A stretch of 64,000 nucleotides of DNA from Mycolicibacterium insubricum (GTDB taxonomy: Bacteria; Actinomycetota; Actinomycetes; Mycobacteriales; Mycobacteriaceae). The translations under genes and the position numbers were made by a program. Shown here one piece after another: positions 8,905 through 18,384 of this stretch. Every line of letters begins with the position of its first letter. The first letter of the stretch is position 1. The stretch lies in the NCBI RefSeq assembly GCF_010731615.1, contig NZ_AP022618.1:372001-436000 (forward strand), read 5' to 3'. The notes below the pieces were generated by a model, which saw nothing but the letters and a program-made list of their open reading frames with translations, searched no databases and was not told the DNA's origin.

Positions 8905-9531
8905 ATGCCGACCGTGCAGCGCCGCATCTTCAACGACGTGGTCACCGGGTTCTGGAGCCTGGCCGCCCCGCTCTACAATCTGCCTGTTCTGCAGAGCTGG
9001 GTGTATCGCCCGGCCCAGACCGAGGTAATCGCCGTACTGAGGGAGCAGGGATCCCGGCGGATCGCCGACATCGCCTGCGGTACCGGCATCATGGCCGATC
9101 GGATACAGCGCGAGCTGCACCCCGACGAGGTCTACGGCGTCGACATGGCCGAGGGCATGCTGGCCCAGGCCCGCGCCCGGTCGGCGGCCGTGCAGTGGCT
9201 GACCGGTCCCGCCGAGGCACTGCCGTTCGACGACGGGGTGCTGGACGCGGTGGTGACCACCTCGGCGTTCCACTTCTTCGACCAGCCGGCCGCGCTGGCC
9301 GATTTCCACCGGGTGCTGCGCCCCGGCGGGGTGGTCGCGGTGACCACCTTCGCGCCCGAGGGCGGACTGTCCCGGCTGACGTCGGCCTCCCCCGCGCACG
9401 CCCCCAGTCCCGAGGAGATGCGCGAGTTGTTCTCCGGCGCCGGGCTCACCGTCATCGAGCAGCACCGAGTGCACCGGCCCGCCTGGATCCAGCCGGTGGC
9501 CGACATGCTCACCGTGGGCCGCAAGAGTTAA
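8905..9531 (+). CDS. Class I SAM-dependent methyltransferase
   Basis: A 208-residue protein with SAM-binding motif I (IADIACGTGIMADRI, about residues 53-67), motif II/acidic loop (VYGVDMAEGMLAQAR), and the Methyltransf_11 pattern ALPFDDGVLDAVVTTSAFHFF followed by VLRPGGVVAVTTF. The substrate is unknown; small-molecule and lipid methyltransferases share this fold. In M. tuberculosis the tcrXY neighbourhood also carries a methyltransferase (Rv3767c), but orthology is not claimed. It is convergent with the alkyl-sulfatase gene, with a hairpin between them. Confidence 0.82.
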   Translation: MPTVQRRIFNDVVTGFWSLAAPLYNLPVLQSWVYRPAQTEVIAVLREQGSRRIADIACGTGIMADRIQRELHPDEVYGVDMAEGMLAQARARSAAVQWLTGPAEALPFDDGVLDAVVTTSAFHFFDQPAALADFHRVLRPGGVVAVTTFAPEGGLSRLTSASPAHAPSPEEMRELFSGAGLTVIEQHRVHRPAWIQPVADMLTVGRKS

Positions 9532-9533
9532 AC

Positions 9534-9566
9534 CGGGACCGTCCGGTTCAGTAACGGCCGGTCCCG
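9534..9566. terminator. Candidate bidirectional hairpin terminator
   Basis: An 8-bp perfect stem (cgggaccg / cggtcccg) with a 17-base loop sits between two convergent genes. No U-tract follows on either strand, which is common for mycobacterial hairpins. The right arm merges into a fragment of the dispersed repeat (9559-9580). Confidence 0.45.
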
Positions 9567-9578
9567 ACTTCACTCCGG

Positions 9579-11456
9579 CTACGGCGTGACGATGTTGAAG
9601 CCCGGGTCCGGTCTGTCCAGGACCGCGACGAGCGCCGCCAGCTGTTGCGGGTCACCGGAGATCTGCAGGCCGGGCGAGTCCCGGTCACCGGCCAGCAGCG
9701 TCAGCAGCCGTGCCTTTTCGGCCAGGGTGATCGTGACCCCGGCGGTGGCCGGATCGGCGGCCCCCCGGCGGTAGACCAGCACACCGTTGCGCAGCGTCAG
9801 CCGGTAGTTGCGCCCGGTGTCGGCGAAGGTCACGTCCATCGCCAGGTCGAGATCCCAGGCCTGCGGCCCGTTGATGTTGATCGCCATGGCGTCGAAGAGC
9901 TGCTCCGGCGAGAGCTGGCCGAGCAGTGTCGGCGATGCCGTCCGGGTGGGCGTGCCGAAGTTGGCGACGCGGAGTTCGGTGGCGCCGCTGAGGAAGAAGT
10001 TGCGCCAGGTGGCGTTCTCCGCGCCGTAGGCCAGCTGCTCGAGGGTGTCGGCGTAGAGTTCGCGCGCCCCGGAATGCGTCTCGTCGGCAAACACGGCGTG
10101 ATCGAGAAGCGTTGCTGCCCAGCGGTAGTCACCGGATTCGAAAGCCGTCCGTGCGAGTTCGACGACCCGGTCCACCCCACCCATCGCCTCGACGTACCGG
10201 GGTGCCGCGGCTTCCGGCGGGTGCTGCCACAGCCGGCCCGGGTTGCCGTCGAACCAGCCCAGGTAGCGCTGGTAGATCGCCTTGACGTTGTGGCTGACCG
10301 AGCCGTAGTAGCCGTGGCAGTGCCAGGCGTTCCGCAGTGCCGGCGGCAGTTCGAAGTTCTCGGCGATCTCGATGCCGGTGTAGCCCTGGTTCAGCAGCCG
10401 CAGGGTCTGGTCGTGCAGGTAGGCGTAGAGGTCACGCTGCAGCGACAGGTACTCGCGCACGCGGTCGCGCCCCCATATCGGCCAGTGGTGCGACGCGAAG
10501 ACCACGTCGGAGCGGTCGACGAAGGTGTCGATGGCCTCGGTCAGGTAACCCGACCACGCGTGCGGATCGCGGACCACCGCCCCGCGCAGCGTCACCAGGT
10601 TGTGCAGGTTGTGGGTGGCGTTCTCGGCCATGCACAGCGCCCGGTAGCGGGGGAAGTAGAAGTGCATCTCGGCGGGCGCCTCGGTGCCCGGCGCCATCTG
10701 AAACTCGATCTGCACGCCGTCGACGCATTCGGTCTGGCCGGTGCTGGTGATGTGCACGGTCGGCGGGATGATCGCGACCTCCCCGGCGGAGGGCACCTGG
10801 CCCAGACCGCAGCCGACCTGACCCTGCCGTCCGCGATCCAGCGCGGCGCCGTACATGTAAGCGGCGCGACGGGCCATCGCCGTTCCGGCATAGACGTTTT
10901 CGGCGACGGCGTGTTCCAGGAATCCCTCGGGCGCCAGGATCGGCACCCGGCCGGCGTCGACGTCGGCCTGGGTGGTCACCCCGAGGACGCCGCCGAAGTG
11001 GTCGACGTGGCTGTGGGTGTAGACGACGGCGACGACGGGCCGGTCGCCGCGGTGGGCGCGGTACAGCGCGAGCGCGGCCGCCGCAGTTTCGGTGGACACC
11101 AGCGGGTCGATGACGATGACGCCGGTGTCGCTCTCGACGAAGGTGGCGTTCGAGATGTCCAGGCCGCGCACCTGGTAGATACCGTCGACCACCTCGTAGA
11201 GGCCCTGCCTCGCGCACAGTTGGGATTGCCGCCACAGGCTCGGGTGCACCGAGGCCGGGGCGTCGCCGGTCAGGAAGTCGTATTCGTCGTTGTTCCAGAC
11301 CACCCGCCCGTCGGCGGCGGTGATCACGCACGGAGACAGCCGGCCGATGAATCCGCGGTCGGCGTCGGCGAAGTCCACGGTGTCGGCCAGCGGCAGGGTG
11401 GCGAGTGCGTGGCTGTGGGCGTCTTCGATGAACCGTGAGGGCAGGCGGGACTCCAT
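9579..11456 (-). CDS. Alkyl/aryl sulfatase, metallo-beta-lactamase fold
   Basis: A 625-residue SdsA1-type enzyme. The metallo-beta-lactamase domain carries the di-zinc motif THSHVDHFGG (residues 147-156) and later zinc ligands including MAENATHNLHN and ASHHWPIWG. A helical dimerisation region follows (residues about 370-490), then a C-terminal SCP2-like lipid-binding domain from about 505. The family hydrolyses long-chain primary alkyl sulfates to alcohols and sulfate, in the periplasm in Pseudomonas. No signal peptide is evident here, so the protein is probably cytosolic. The full three-domain length argues against a truncated form. Confidence 0.88.
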   Translation of the reverse strand: MESRLPSRFIEDAHSHALATLPLADTVDFADADRGFIGRLSPCVITAADGRVVWNNDEYDFLTGDAPASVHPSLWRQSQLCARQGLYEVVDGIYQVRGLDISNATFVESDTGVIVIDPLVSTETAAAALALYRAHRGDRPVVAVVYTHSHVDHFGGVLGVTTQADVDAGRVPILAPEGFLEHAVAENVYAGTAMARRAAYMYGAALDRGRQGQVGCGLGQVPSAGEVAIIPPTVHITSTGQTECVDGVQIEFQMAPGTEAPAEMHFYFPRYRALCMAENATHNLHNLVTLRGAVVRDPHAWSGYLTEAIDTFVDRSDVVFASHHWPIWGRDRVREYLSLQRDLYAYLHDQTLRLLNQGYTGIEIAENFELPPALRNAWHCHGYYGSVSHNVKAIYQRYLGWFDGNPGRLWQHPPEAAAPRYVEAMGGVDRVVELARTAFESGDYRWAATLLDHAVFADETHSGARELYADTLEQLAYGAENATWRNFFLSGATELRVANFGTPTRTASPTLLGQLSPEQLFDAMAININGPQAWDLDLAMDVTFADTGRNYRLTLRNGVLVYRRGAADPATAGVTITLAEKARLLTLLAGDRDSPGLQISGDPQQLAALVAVLDRPDPGFNIVTP

Positions 11457-11507
11457 TCCGTCGAGCTTGCCACCGCCGGTGTCCGAGCGCAGCGCACCGG
11501 GCGGAAG

Positions 11508-12425
11508 TCAACCGGCGGTGGCCGGCCCGTTGACGACGACGATCGGGCGCAGTACCCGCTCGGTGAGGTGGGCAGAGAATCCCGCGTAGAACAGTCGCGC
11601 CTGGACGAACCAGGCCATCGACGAGTGCACCGCACTCGCCGAAGGTGCGGCGTTCTCCGGCAGCGGCAACTCGAACGGCAGCACCACCGGCTTGCCGGCA
11701 CGCAGCGGGACGCGCTTGGCCAGCCGCAGCACCGGCCCGTCGTAGCCGCCGCCGCGGCTGGGCGTCCTGGTCAGCGGGTGCGATTCGCGGCACCGCCGCC
11801 AGCACACCCCGACGTCGCCGTCGGGCAGATCCGCGGTGGGCAGCAGCCGCACCTGTCCGCCAATCAGCTCGCCGGCGGCGAATACCGTTGATGTCAAGTC
11901 GATCTCGATGACGGTCTCGCGGTCACCCATGATGGACTCGGCGACCGCCTCCGGTGCGGTCACATCCCCCCGGCCGATCCGGACGGAGAACTCACCGTGT
12001 CCGTCGACGTCCCGACCGTCACGCTCCACCCTCACCCGGCAGGCCCATCGGACCAGTTCCGGTGAGGAGGCGGGAGCCCAGGATGGCACTCGGAAGGTCG
12101 CTGTCGCGCCGCCGAATTCGTCACCCGAGAAGGTCACGTCGGTGCGGCTGACGCTGACCCATTCCTCGGCGTCACGCTCACCGGTCGCGTTGGTCCCGAT
12201 GTCGGAGGCCAGCCACGCGGCTTCCCCGGCGGCGATCATCGGCGAGTCGGCGCGGCCTGCCCAGTGGTAGCGGTAGACGTTGGTGTAGCCCCAGTCGAGG
12301 ACCACCGAGCGGACCCGGGTGATCCGCCGCCCGGTGAACACCCGCGCGGTCACCCTCTGCCGGGGAGCGGCGACGGCCGGTACGACCTCGACGGCCACCG
12401 CCGGCCCGCGGCCCAGCAGCGCCAC
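11508..12425 (-). CDS. Hypothetical protein, possible arrestin/Spo0M-like beta-sandwich
   Basis: A 305-residue protein. The start is a GTG whose G is the last base of the upstream stop (TAGTG at 12423-12427), indicating coupling to the small membrane protein gene. Alternating hydrophobic strands, the paired sections around VRVFTGRRITRVRSVVLDWG and VPLRAGKPVVLPFELPLPE, and the ending WFVQARLFYAGFSAHLTERV resemble the beta-sandwich of arrestin/Spo0M-type proteins. This is a structural impression, not an established assignment. No signal peptide or membrane segment is visible. A C-terminal fusion is absent. Confidence 0.6.
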   Translation of the reverse strand: MALLGRGPAVAVEVVPAVAAPRQRVTARVFTGRRITRVRSVVLDWGYTNVYRYHWAGRADSPMIAAGEAAWLASDIGTNATGERDAEEWVSVSRTDVTFSGDEFGGATATFRVPSWAPASSPELVRWACRVRVERDGRDVDGHGEFSVRIGRGDVTAPEAVAESIMGDRETVIEIDLTSTVFAAGELIGGQVRLLPTADLPDGDVGVCWRRCRESHPLTRTPSRGGGYDGPVLRLAKRVPLRAGKPVVLPFELPLPENAAPSASAVHSSMAWFVQARLFYAGFSAHLTERVLRPIVVVNGPATAG

Positions 12426-12790
12426 TATTTCCGCTGACTGGCCGCGTAGTCTTCCGGCCGATTGCGTTTCATCCACTCCCGGACCGGCCAGAACAGCACC
12501 CACAGCACCGCGTAGACCGCGCCGTAGACCAGCTCGGAGAACACCACCGCGCCCAGCCAAACCGGATAGGCGATCAGCAGGCCGAACTGCAGCAATTGCC
12601 GCAGGCCCGCCGGGTATCCATAGGCCATCGACAACAGGTAGCCCGGGCGCATCATCGCGAGCATCTGCCGTCCGGCTCCTGGCGCGCGACGATCCTCGGC
12701 CGCGCCGGTCGCGCCGGCTCTTTCCTGCCGGGTCAGCCCGCGGGTCGGTGCCGCCGGGTTCTGCTGAGATGCGTCTTGACCTGCGGTCAC
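12425..12790 (-). CDS. Small hypothetical membrane protein
   Basis: A 121-residue protein with a polar, Ala/Arg/Gln-rich N-terminal half and two hydrophobic segments in the C-terminal half (LLQFGLLIAYPVWLGAVVF and LVYGAVYAVLWVLFWPV), ending in a basic tail WMKRNRPEDYAASQRK. The amphipathic hairpin-like arrangement could give a peripheral or double-spanning topology. It is the first gene of a two-gene operon with the beta-sandwich-like protein (1-bp overlap) and is divergent from the SARP regulator 125 bp away. Function is not recognised. Confidence 0.6.
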   Translation of the reverse strand: MTAGQDASQQNPAAPTRGLTRQERAGATGAAEDRRAPGAGRQMLAMMRPGYLLSMAYGYPAGLRQLLQFGLLIAYPVWLGAVVFSELVYGAVYAVLWVLFWPVREWMKRNRPEDYAASQRK

Positions 12791-12915
12791 GAATCCGGTA
12801 CTCCTATCCTTCGATAGCGGAGTTTCGCCGGGCGGGCAGGCACTCCATCACCGCGTGCACGGTAGCTACGCGGGATTGGATTCCGGTTGGAGTCCACACC
12901 CGACAGGAGGTCGCG

Positions 12916-15900
12916 GTGGACTATCTGATGCTCGGCTCGCTCGCCGTCGTCGACGGTGAACGAACGCCGGCGCTCGGCGGGCTTCGGCAGCGGGCCGTGC
13001 TGGCGGTACTGCTGCTGTCGGCGGATCGCACCGTTTCCATCGACGCGCTGATCGAGCAGGTGTGGGATGACGCTCCGCCGCCGAAGGCACTGGCCTCCGT
13101 TCGGGCCTACATCGCCAACCTGCGCAAGATCCTGGCCGGCGAGGATCGCGCCGACCGGCTGGCCACCGACGGCTACGGCTATCGGCTCCGGCTCGGCGAT
13201 GATCGGCTCGACATCCGGCTGTTCGAGACCCGGGTCGGCCACGGCAAGCGGCTGCTCGCCGCCTGCCACACGGCAGGGGCCGCGCGGGTGTTGACCGAGG
13301 CGCTCGCCCTGTGGCGGGGCAGCCCACTGGCCGACTTTCGTGATCTTCCGTTCGCGCATCACGAGATTCACCGACTCGAGGCGCTGCGGGCCGATGCGGT
13401 GGAGGCCCGGTACGAGGCCGATCTCGCCCAGGGGCACGCGGCCTCGCTGATCGGCGGCCTGGAAGGCGAGGTGGCCGCAAACCCTCTCCGCGAGCAGCTG
13501 TGGGGCCAGCTGATGCTGGCGCTCTACCGCGCGGGACGGCGCGCCGACGCTCTTGCCGCCCATCAGCGCCTGCGCTCGATTCTCGACGAAGAACTCGGCG
13601 TCGGGCCGAGTGCGGCGTTGAATCGGCTGGCAAACGAGATCCGTTCGGAATCAGCAGAACTCGAATGGGCACCGTCATCCGAAATCGGCACCCGCGGTAC
13701 CCCTGCGGCGCGATCACTGTACGGGCGGACCCCAGAACTGACGCGACTGCGCGATGCGCTGGCCGCCGCCGCCGACGGCTGCGGTGGGGTGGCGGTGGTG
13801 ACCGGGGAGAGTGGCGTCGGCAAGACGGCGCTGGCCGCCGAAACAGCCCGCTGCGCCGACGATCTCGGGATGGCCGTTGTCTGGGTCGGGCATGCCGGCG
13901 GTGTCCGCACACCACCGTCATGGGCGTGGACCCAGGTGCTGCGCACGCTGGCCGCCCGCAACGCGCAGCTGCCGGGCGGCGTCGAGGCGACCCTGGACCG
14001 GGAACCGGCCGGCGACAAGACCGGCTTCGCCTATCTGGAATCGCTGGCGAACAGCGTCGCCGAGGCAGCCGGCCGCGGGCCGACACTCATCGTGCTCGAC
14101 GATCTGCACCGCGCCGATCGCACCACCCGGGACGTGCTGGAGCTGCTCACCTCCTTCGTGGCCCGACGCCCGCTGTTGATCCTGGCCACCTGGCAGGACG
14201 GCGGACTCGATCTGCCGCTGCGCGAGGCCGAGTTCGACCGACTGATGGGCCGGTGCGAAATCGCGTTGTCACGCCTGCGCGGCCTGAACGGGGCTGCCAC
14301 CGCCGCGCTGATCCAGAACGTCGCCGGGGCGCCCCCGTCTACCGCACTGGTGGATTCCGTCGAACGTCGCACCGGTGGGAATCCGTTCTACATAACGGAA
14401 TTGACCCGTATGCTGCGTGATAGCGGGCGGCTGTCCGACAGTTCCTTCGGCGCCGACGACGTGCCCGACGCGGTGGCCGGCGTGATCCGCCGGCGGATGG
14501 CCGAACTGCCCATGCCGACCCGGGCGGCGCTGACCGTCGCGGCACTGCTCGGTGGGGAGTTCTCCGTCGACATCGCCGCCGAGGTCCTCGGCCGACCCGT
14601 CGGCGAACTCACCGACGACCTGCGCGAGGCGGAACACTGCGGACTGATTGTCAGCGCCGCGCCCCGGCGAATGCGGTTCGCCCACGGCCTGGTTCGTGAC
14701 GCCGTCGCCGCCGGCACGGCCGGGTCCGATCGGACCAGACTGCATGCGGACGTCGCCCGTGCCTACGCCCGCGCCGACCGCTCCGCGCTGGAGAACGCCT
14801 TCGCCGGCGCGGAGCACGCCTGGCGGGCGGGTCCCGAACTCGACACCGCCACCGCCCGCTCGCTACTGGACCCGGCGCTGGCGGCGGCCTGGCGACGCTC
14901 GGCCTACCACGAGGCTGCCGACCTGAGCGCGTATTCCCTCGACGTCGCGGCCCGGATGCAGCCGTCCGCCGAGCGCCGCGAGTACGAAGCCGGCCTGCTG
15001 CTGCAACAGCTCACGGTCAAATCCTTCATCAACGGACAGAACTCCACGGTGGTGCGCAACGCACTGCGGCGGTTCGCCGAAATCGCCCCGAACTCCGGAG
15101 TATTCGGCGTCGAGGCGGCGTTCCGGGGATTGGAGGCCGCCTGCTCGGGCCGACTGGACGAGGCTGCGCTGCTGGCCGACGGACTGGTCGCGGTGTACGA
15201 AGAATCCGGCGATGCGATGACTGGCGCCGCCGGCTACTACCTGCGCGGCCTCGTCTGCTTCATCCGTGGTTCGCTGGACGAGTCGGCGGCCGCAGTCGAC
15301 CTGCTGCTGCACCGGCTGCCGGAAGCCGACTGGCGCCGCTACGGCCAGTTGATGGCGTTCGACGTCCTGATGGCCTTCGACGTCCGCGGCTACGGTATCG
15401 CTGCCTGGGCCGCCGCCATTCGGGGCAACGCGGACGAGGTGCGACACCACGCGGCCCGCGGCGTGTCGGTGGCCGCTGCGCGCAACGACACCCTGGGCCG
15501 GTCGATCACGCTGGTATCGGAGTTGCAGGCCCGGGCGATCATGGGCCAGGTCGCCGGAACCGCTGAGTCGGCCGCCGCTGTGGGTGCGGCGCTCACCGAG
15601 AACGGCATCGCCCAATTGGCCGCCTCCGCGCACGTCATCGAAGGCTGGGCCGCGGCGCTCGGTCCCGACGGACTCGACACCGCCGCCCGGATCCGGGCCG
15701 CCATCGAGGTGCACCGCCAGGACGACACCAAGATTTTCCTGCCCCTGTATCTGCAACTGCTGGCCGACGCCGAATCCGCCCGGGACCGGGCAGCCGAGGC
15801 GAGTGCGGCATTGGACACCGCCGAAGCCGTCGCAGCGGCCACCGGGGAGCGGGTGTGGGACGGGCAACTGGCGGCCCGCAGGCTGGCGCTGCGGACCTCC

Positions 15901-15930
15901 GGTCGCACGTTCGCCCCGGTCACTGCGTGA
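12916..15930 (+). CDS. SARP/AfsR-type regulator with AAA ATPase and TPR-like region
   Basis: A 1004-residue regulator. Residues 1-90 form an OmpR-like winged helix and about 95-240 the BTAD domain (WRGSPLADF, LWGQLMLALYRAGRRADALA), together the SARP module. A P-loop ATPase follows, with GESGVGKT at about 297-304 and Walker B LIVLDDLH at about 390. The C-terminal 450 residues are helical, probably TPR-like. The GTG at 12916 is chosen because aggagg stands six bases upstream and the protein begins with the conserved VDYLMLGSLAVVDG. The end overlaps the convergent LpqN-like gene by 11 bp. Targets are unknown; the divergent two-gene operon is a candidate. Confidence 0.88.
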   Translation: MDYLMLGSLAVVDGERTPALGGLRQRAVLAVLLLSADRTVSIDALIEQVWDDAPPPKALASVRAYIANLRKILAGEDRADRLATDGYGYRLRLGDDRLDIRLFETRVGHGKRLLAACHTAGAARVLTEALALWRGSPLADFRDLPFAHHEIHRLEALRADAVEARYEADLAQGHAASLIGGLEGEVAANPLREQLWGQLMLALYRAGRRADALAAHQRLRSILDEELGVGPSAALNRLANEIRSESAELEWAPSSEIGTRGTPAARSLYGRTPELTRLRDALAAAADGCGGVAVVTGESGVGKTALAAETARCADDLGMAVVWVGHAGGVRTPPSWAWTQVLRTLAARNAQLPGGVEATLDREPAGDKTGFAYLESLANSVAEAAGRGPTLIVLDDLHRADRTTRDVLELLTSFVARRPLLILATWQDGGLDLPLREAEFDRLMGRCEIALSRLRGLNGAATAALIQNVAGAPPSTALVDSVERRTGGNPFYITELTRMLRDSGRLSDSSFGADDVPDAVAGVIRRRMAELPMPTRAALTVAALLGGEFSVDIAAEVLGRPVGELTDDLREAEHCGLIVSAAPRRMRFAHGLVRDAVAAGTAGSDRTRLHADVARAYARADRSALENAFAGAEHAWRAGPELDTATARSLLDPALAAAWRRSAYHEAADLSAYSLDVAARMQPSAERREYEAGLLLQQLTVKSFINGQNSTVVRNALRRFAEIAPNSGVFGVEAAFRGLEAACSGRLDEAALLADGLVAVYEESGDAMTGAAGYYLRGLVCFIRGSLDESAAAVDLLLHRLPEADWRRYGQLMAFDVLMAFDVRGYGIAAWAAAIRGNADEVRHHAARGVSVAAARNDTLGRSITLVSELQARAIMGQVAGTAESAAAVGAALTENGIAQLAASAHVIEGWAAALGPDGLDTAARIRAAIEVHRQDDTKIFLPLYLQLLADAESARDRAAEASAALDTAEAVAAATGERVWDGQLAARRLALRTSGRTFAPVTA

Positions 15931-16621
15931 TGGTGGTTTCCTTGTCGACGAGGTCGGTCGCCGTCGTCAGGATATCGGCCTCCGACTCGTCGGAGTAGGC
16001 GTTGAGCTGGAGGATGTAGACGCCGTCACTCCCGGGGATCACCACGGTTTTCTGGGCGACCATCCCCTGTTTACCCTTCACGTTGTAGTGGCCGCCGAGC
16101 TGGACCGCCTCATAGCCGCCGAGGGTGTCCCGGGTCCCCTCGCTGGGCCCGTCGTACCCTTCGAGGTTCTGCAGCTCCCCGGGGGCGAGCGCAAGCAGCT
16201 GTTCGGGATCGACGTTGCCCGTGAGCTTTTCGAAGATGGCGAGGATTCGCGGCGGGTTCGACGGCACTGCCGAGTTGGAGTAGACGATCGCACCGTAGGG
16301 CGCCTCGGGCAGCTCGTCGTTGATCTGCCAACCGTCGGGTACCGGCAGGTTGACGGCCGGCCCGGGGTCGCCCTGCCGCAGCGGTGTCTCCTGGATGTGG
16401 TTTTCCTGGATGTAGTCCTGGATGGTGCGGTGTGCGCCTTTCGCCGCGGGTGTCGTGGGTTTCGGCGAGCCACTACTCGTGCTCGTCGACGTCGAGGTCT
16501 TGCTGGTCTCGGACTTGTGCTCGTCGGATTTGTTCCCAGACCCGCATCCCACTAGGACGAGGCAGAGTGCGGCGGCGGCGATCCCGGCCCGGGTGGTAGT
16601 GGTAGTGGTAGCTGTGATCAT
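15920..16621 (-). CDS. LpqN/LpqT-family lipoprotein
   Basis: A 233-residue lipoprotein. The signal peptide ends with lipobox LVGC (Cys about residue 26), followed by a Ser/Thr/Lys-rich linker. The folded domain (from about residue 70) has the family features YIQENHIQETPLRQGDPG and VNLPVPDGW, as in Rv0583c LpqN, a cell-envelope lipoprotein reported to bind trehalose-lipid transport proteins. The start is supported by aaggag eight bases upstream. It is probably anchored on the outer face of the plasma membrane. It lies 27 bp downstream of the metallopeptidase lipoprotein gene and may be co-transcribed with it. Confidence 0.82.
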   Translation of the reverse strand: MITATTTTTTRAGIAAAALCLVLVGCGSGNKSDEHKSETSKTSTSTSTSSGSPKPTTPAAKGAHRTIQDYIQENHIQETPLRQGDPGPAVNLPVPDGWQINDELPEAPYGAIVYSNSAVPSNPPRILAIFEKLTGNVDPEQLLALAPGELQNLEGYDGPSEGTRDTLGGYEAVQLGGHYNVKGKQGMVAQKTVVIPGSDGVYILQLNAYSDESEADILTTATDLVDKETTITQ

Positions 16622-16648
16622 GGCGGTTCTCCTTGTGCGATAAGGGGT

Positions 16649-17998
16649 TCAGTTTTCTTTCAGGCAGGAGCCGGCACCGTTGATGACGCCGTTCCGGAAG
16701 TGCCGGACACGTTCGTAGCCGGCACCCTGACGGGTTGCGTCGTCGGCCCCGCGGAATACCAGCAGCGCGGTGATCGCCTCGTCGAGGTCGCCGGGCGATA
16801 TCCGGTAACTACTGGTGTCCGAACGGTTTCCGAGAATGACACTCGCCGTGTAGGAGCCGGCGAAGCAGTCACCGCGCAGTGATTGGGTCTTCGCGTCGGA
16901 CGTGTCGTGCGCGCGTTCCATGGCGGCCAGCCCGTACTGGGTGGCCAGCAGGGTGGCGACAGCATAGTCACCGCCCTTGCGGTAGATGGCCGGCATGGCG
17001 TTGACGTTGTCCCACCCGATGTAGTCCTCGGGGACGCAATAGAGCATGACATAGTCGGCAATCGGCGTTCCGCCGCACGACGGCGGGTCGGCGGGGTCGA
17101 ACGGCTTGAGTCCTCGCACCGGGACCCAGGCGGCTCCCTCGGTCAGCTCGGGATAGACCCGGGTCCAATAGTCCTCCAGGTCATACGGCACACCGTTGAC
17201 GATCGATGCGTAGGGGGCATCACCGCTGCGGGCCTCGTCCTCGGCATCGTTGAACGGCAGCTCCAGCACCATCGGCTCGTCGTCGCGGTAGTCCTTGCAC
17301 GTGGCGACCCCGTTGTCATAGCCGTCCTGGAAGGCGCCAACCCGGTCGAACCCGCTGCCGTGCGCGGACGGGTCGACCTTGCTGGTGCCGGGGGTGTCCC
17401 GCAACTGCAGGATGCCGGCCAGCGCCGAGTCGAGTTCTCCGGCGTCGGCGGCGAATACTCCGGAGTCCTGGGCGTGGCGGGCCCAGCCGCCGGCGAAACA
17501 GTCGGCCTGCAGCTCTTTGGTCACCGTGCGGGCGGTGAAGTTCGACCGGGCCTGCACCGCGTGTCCCCACTCGTGGGCGAACACGATCGGGATGACGAAA
17601 TCGCCGAACTTCGACTGCAGCCCGGGCAATAGACCCTCGGCGTCCCAGGCGACAACGTCCTTCGTGGAGCAGTAGAAGGCGTTGCCGGACACCTCGGAGA
17701 CATCCTGGGCGCACGGCGGCGCGCTGTCGTGCGACGGCAGCACGGAGTAGAAGCCGCCGCTGACCGGGCGGTAGTCGGTGCCGTACAGCTTGGAGAACTC
17801 CTGGCCCCAGAAACTCTGCAGGTCGGCGATGGCCTTCACGGCGATCTGATTCACCGGTGCCGATGCGTCTCCGTGGATATCGATACCGTCGGCAGCGGGC
17901 TTCGCCGACGGGCTCGACTGCGCGGATTCGCCGGTACCGCCGCAACCGGAAAGCACCAGAGCGCACGCCGCCGCGACTGCGACCACCTTTCTTTGCAT
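16649..17998 (-). CDS. Lipoprotein with neutral zinc metallopeptidase domain, LpqM-like
   Basis: A 449-residue lipoprotein with lipobox LSGC (Cys about residue 19). The zinc-binding HExxH motif occurs as FAHEWGHAVQARS (about residues 142-154) and is followed by ELQADCFAGGWARHA, the third ligand region of the PF04228-type neutral zinc metallopeptidases. A second, catalytically degenerate repeat of the fold lies in the C-terminal half (SLRGDCFAGSYTASVILGN), so the protein is a tandem duplication with one active site. It resembles M. tuberculosis LpqM (Rv0419), which affects conjugation in M. smegmatis. It probably acts at the outer membrane face. Confidence 0.8.
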   Translation of the reverse strand: MQRKVVAVAAACALVLSGCGGTGESAQSSPSAKPAADGIDIHGDASAPVNQIAVKAIADLQSFWGQEFSKLYGTDYRPVSGGFYSVLPSHDSAPPCAQDVSEVSGNAFYCSTKDVVAWDAEGLLPGLQSKFGDFVIPIVFAHEWGHAVQARSNFTARTVTKELQADCFAGGWARHAQDSGVFAADAGELDSALAGILQLRDTPGTSKVDPSAHGSGFDRVGAFQDGYDNGVATCKDYRDDEPMVLELPFNDAEDEARSGDAPYASIVNGVPYDLEDYWTRVYPELTEGAAWVPVRGLKPFDPADPPSCGGTPIADYVMLYCVPEDYIGWDNVNAMPAIYRKGGDYAVATLLATQYGLAAMERAHDTSDAKTQSLRGDCFAGSYTASVILGNRSDTSSYRISPGDLDEAITALLVFRGADDATRQGAGYERVRHFRNGVINGAGSCLKEN

Positions 17999-18143
17999 GC
18001 CACAGGACGCTATCCACGCACATTGGAAGCTGTTTGGAACAGCAGCCTGGAATTGGTCTGCCGCTGGCGGGCGCGCCTTTCGAGTTCCGACGGCGGGACC
18101 GGTTCACATCGGTCGCCCCGTATCAACCCAAGGACTGATCGAG

Positions 18144-18258
18144 ATGACCACCACCAGCAAGGTCTGGCTGATCACCGGCGCGTCGTCGGACTTCGGGAAG
18201 GCCCTCGCCCACGACCACCCCGACCGGGTGCTGCCGCCGGCCGTGGACCAGGCAGCGA
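18144..18258 (+). pseudogene. Truncated short-chain dehydrogenase
   Basis: An intact ATG with a plausible upstream aaggac opens MTTTSKVWLITGASSDFGKA, the N-terminal nucleotide-binding motif of an SDR (normally TGASSGFG). Similarity stops after about 25-35 residues; no NNAG or YxxxK motif follows. The remnant lies 127 bp outside the left att site of the integrated element, so truncation probably reflects past insertion and deletion at this junction. Confidence 0.7.
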
Positions 18259-18384
18259 GCGGTAGCCACCAACACAGCAGTCACACTCAACTCCCTCATC
18301 CCGGGAGCGTCAAGGATCAGCCGAAACACCGCCAATTATCAAACGAAGATACTGCCCAGCATCAACCGAGGTCATACAGGAAAA

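Noticed and set aside
6736..9573. 945-residue minus-strand frame
   Set aside because: It runs opposite four well-supported genes and has low-complexity composition; no domain found.
12426..12560. Upstream extension of the 11508-12425 gene to 12560
   Set aside because: It overlaps the small membrane protein gene in another frame and is Gly/Arg-rich; the coupled GTG at 12425 is a better start.
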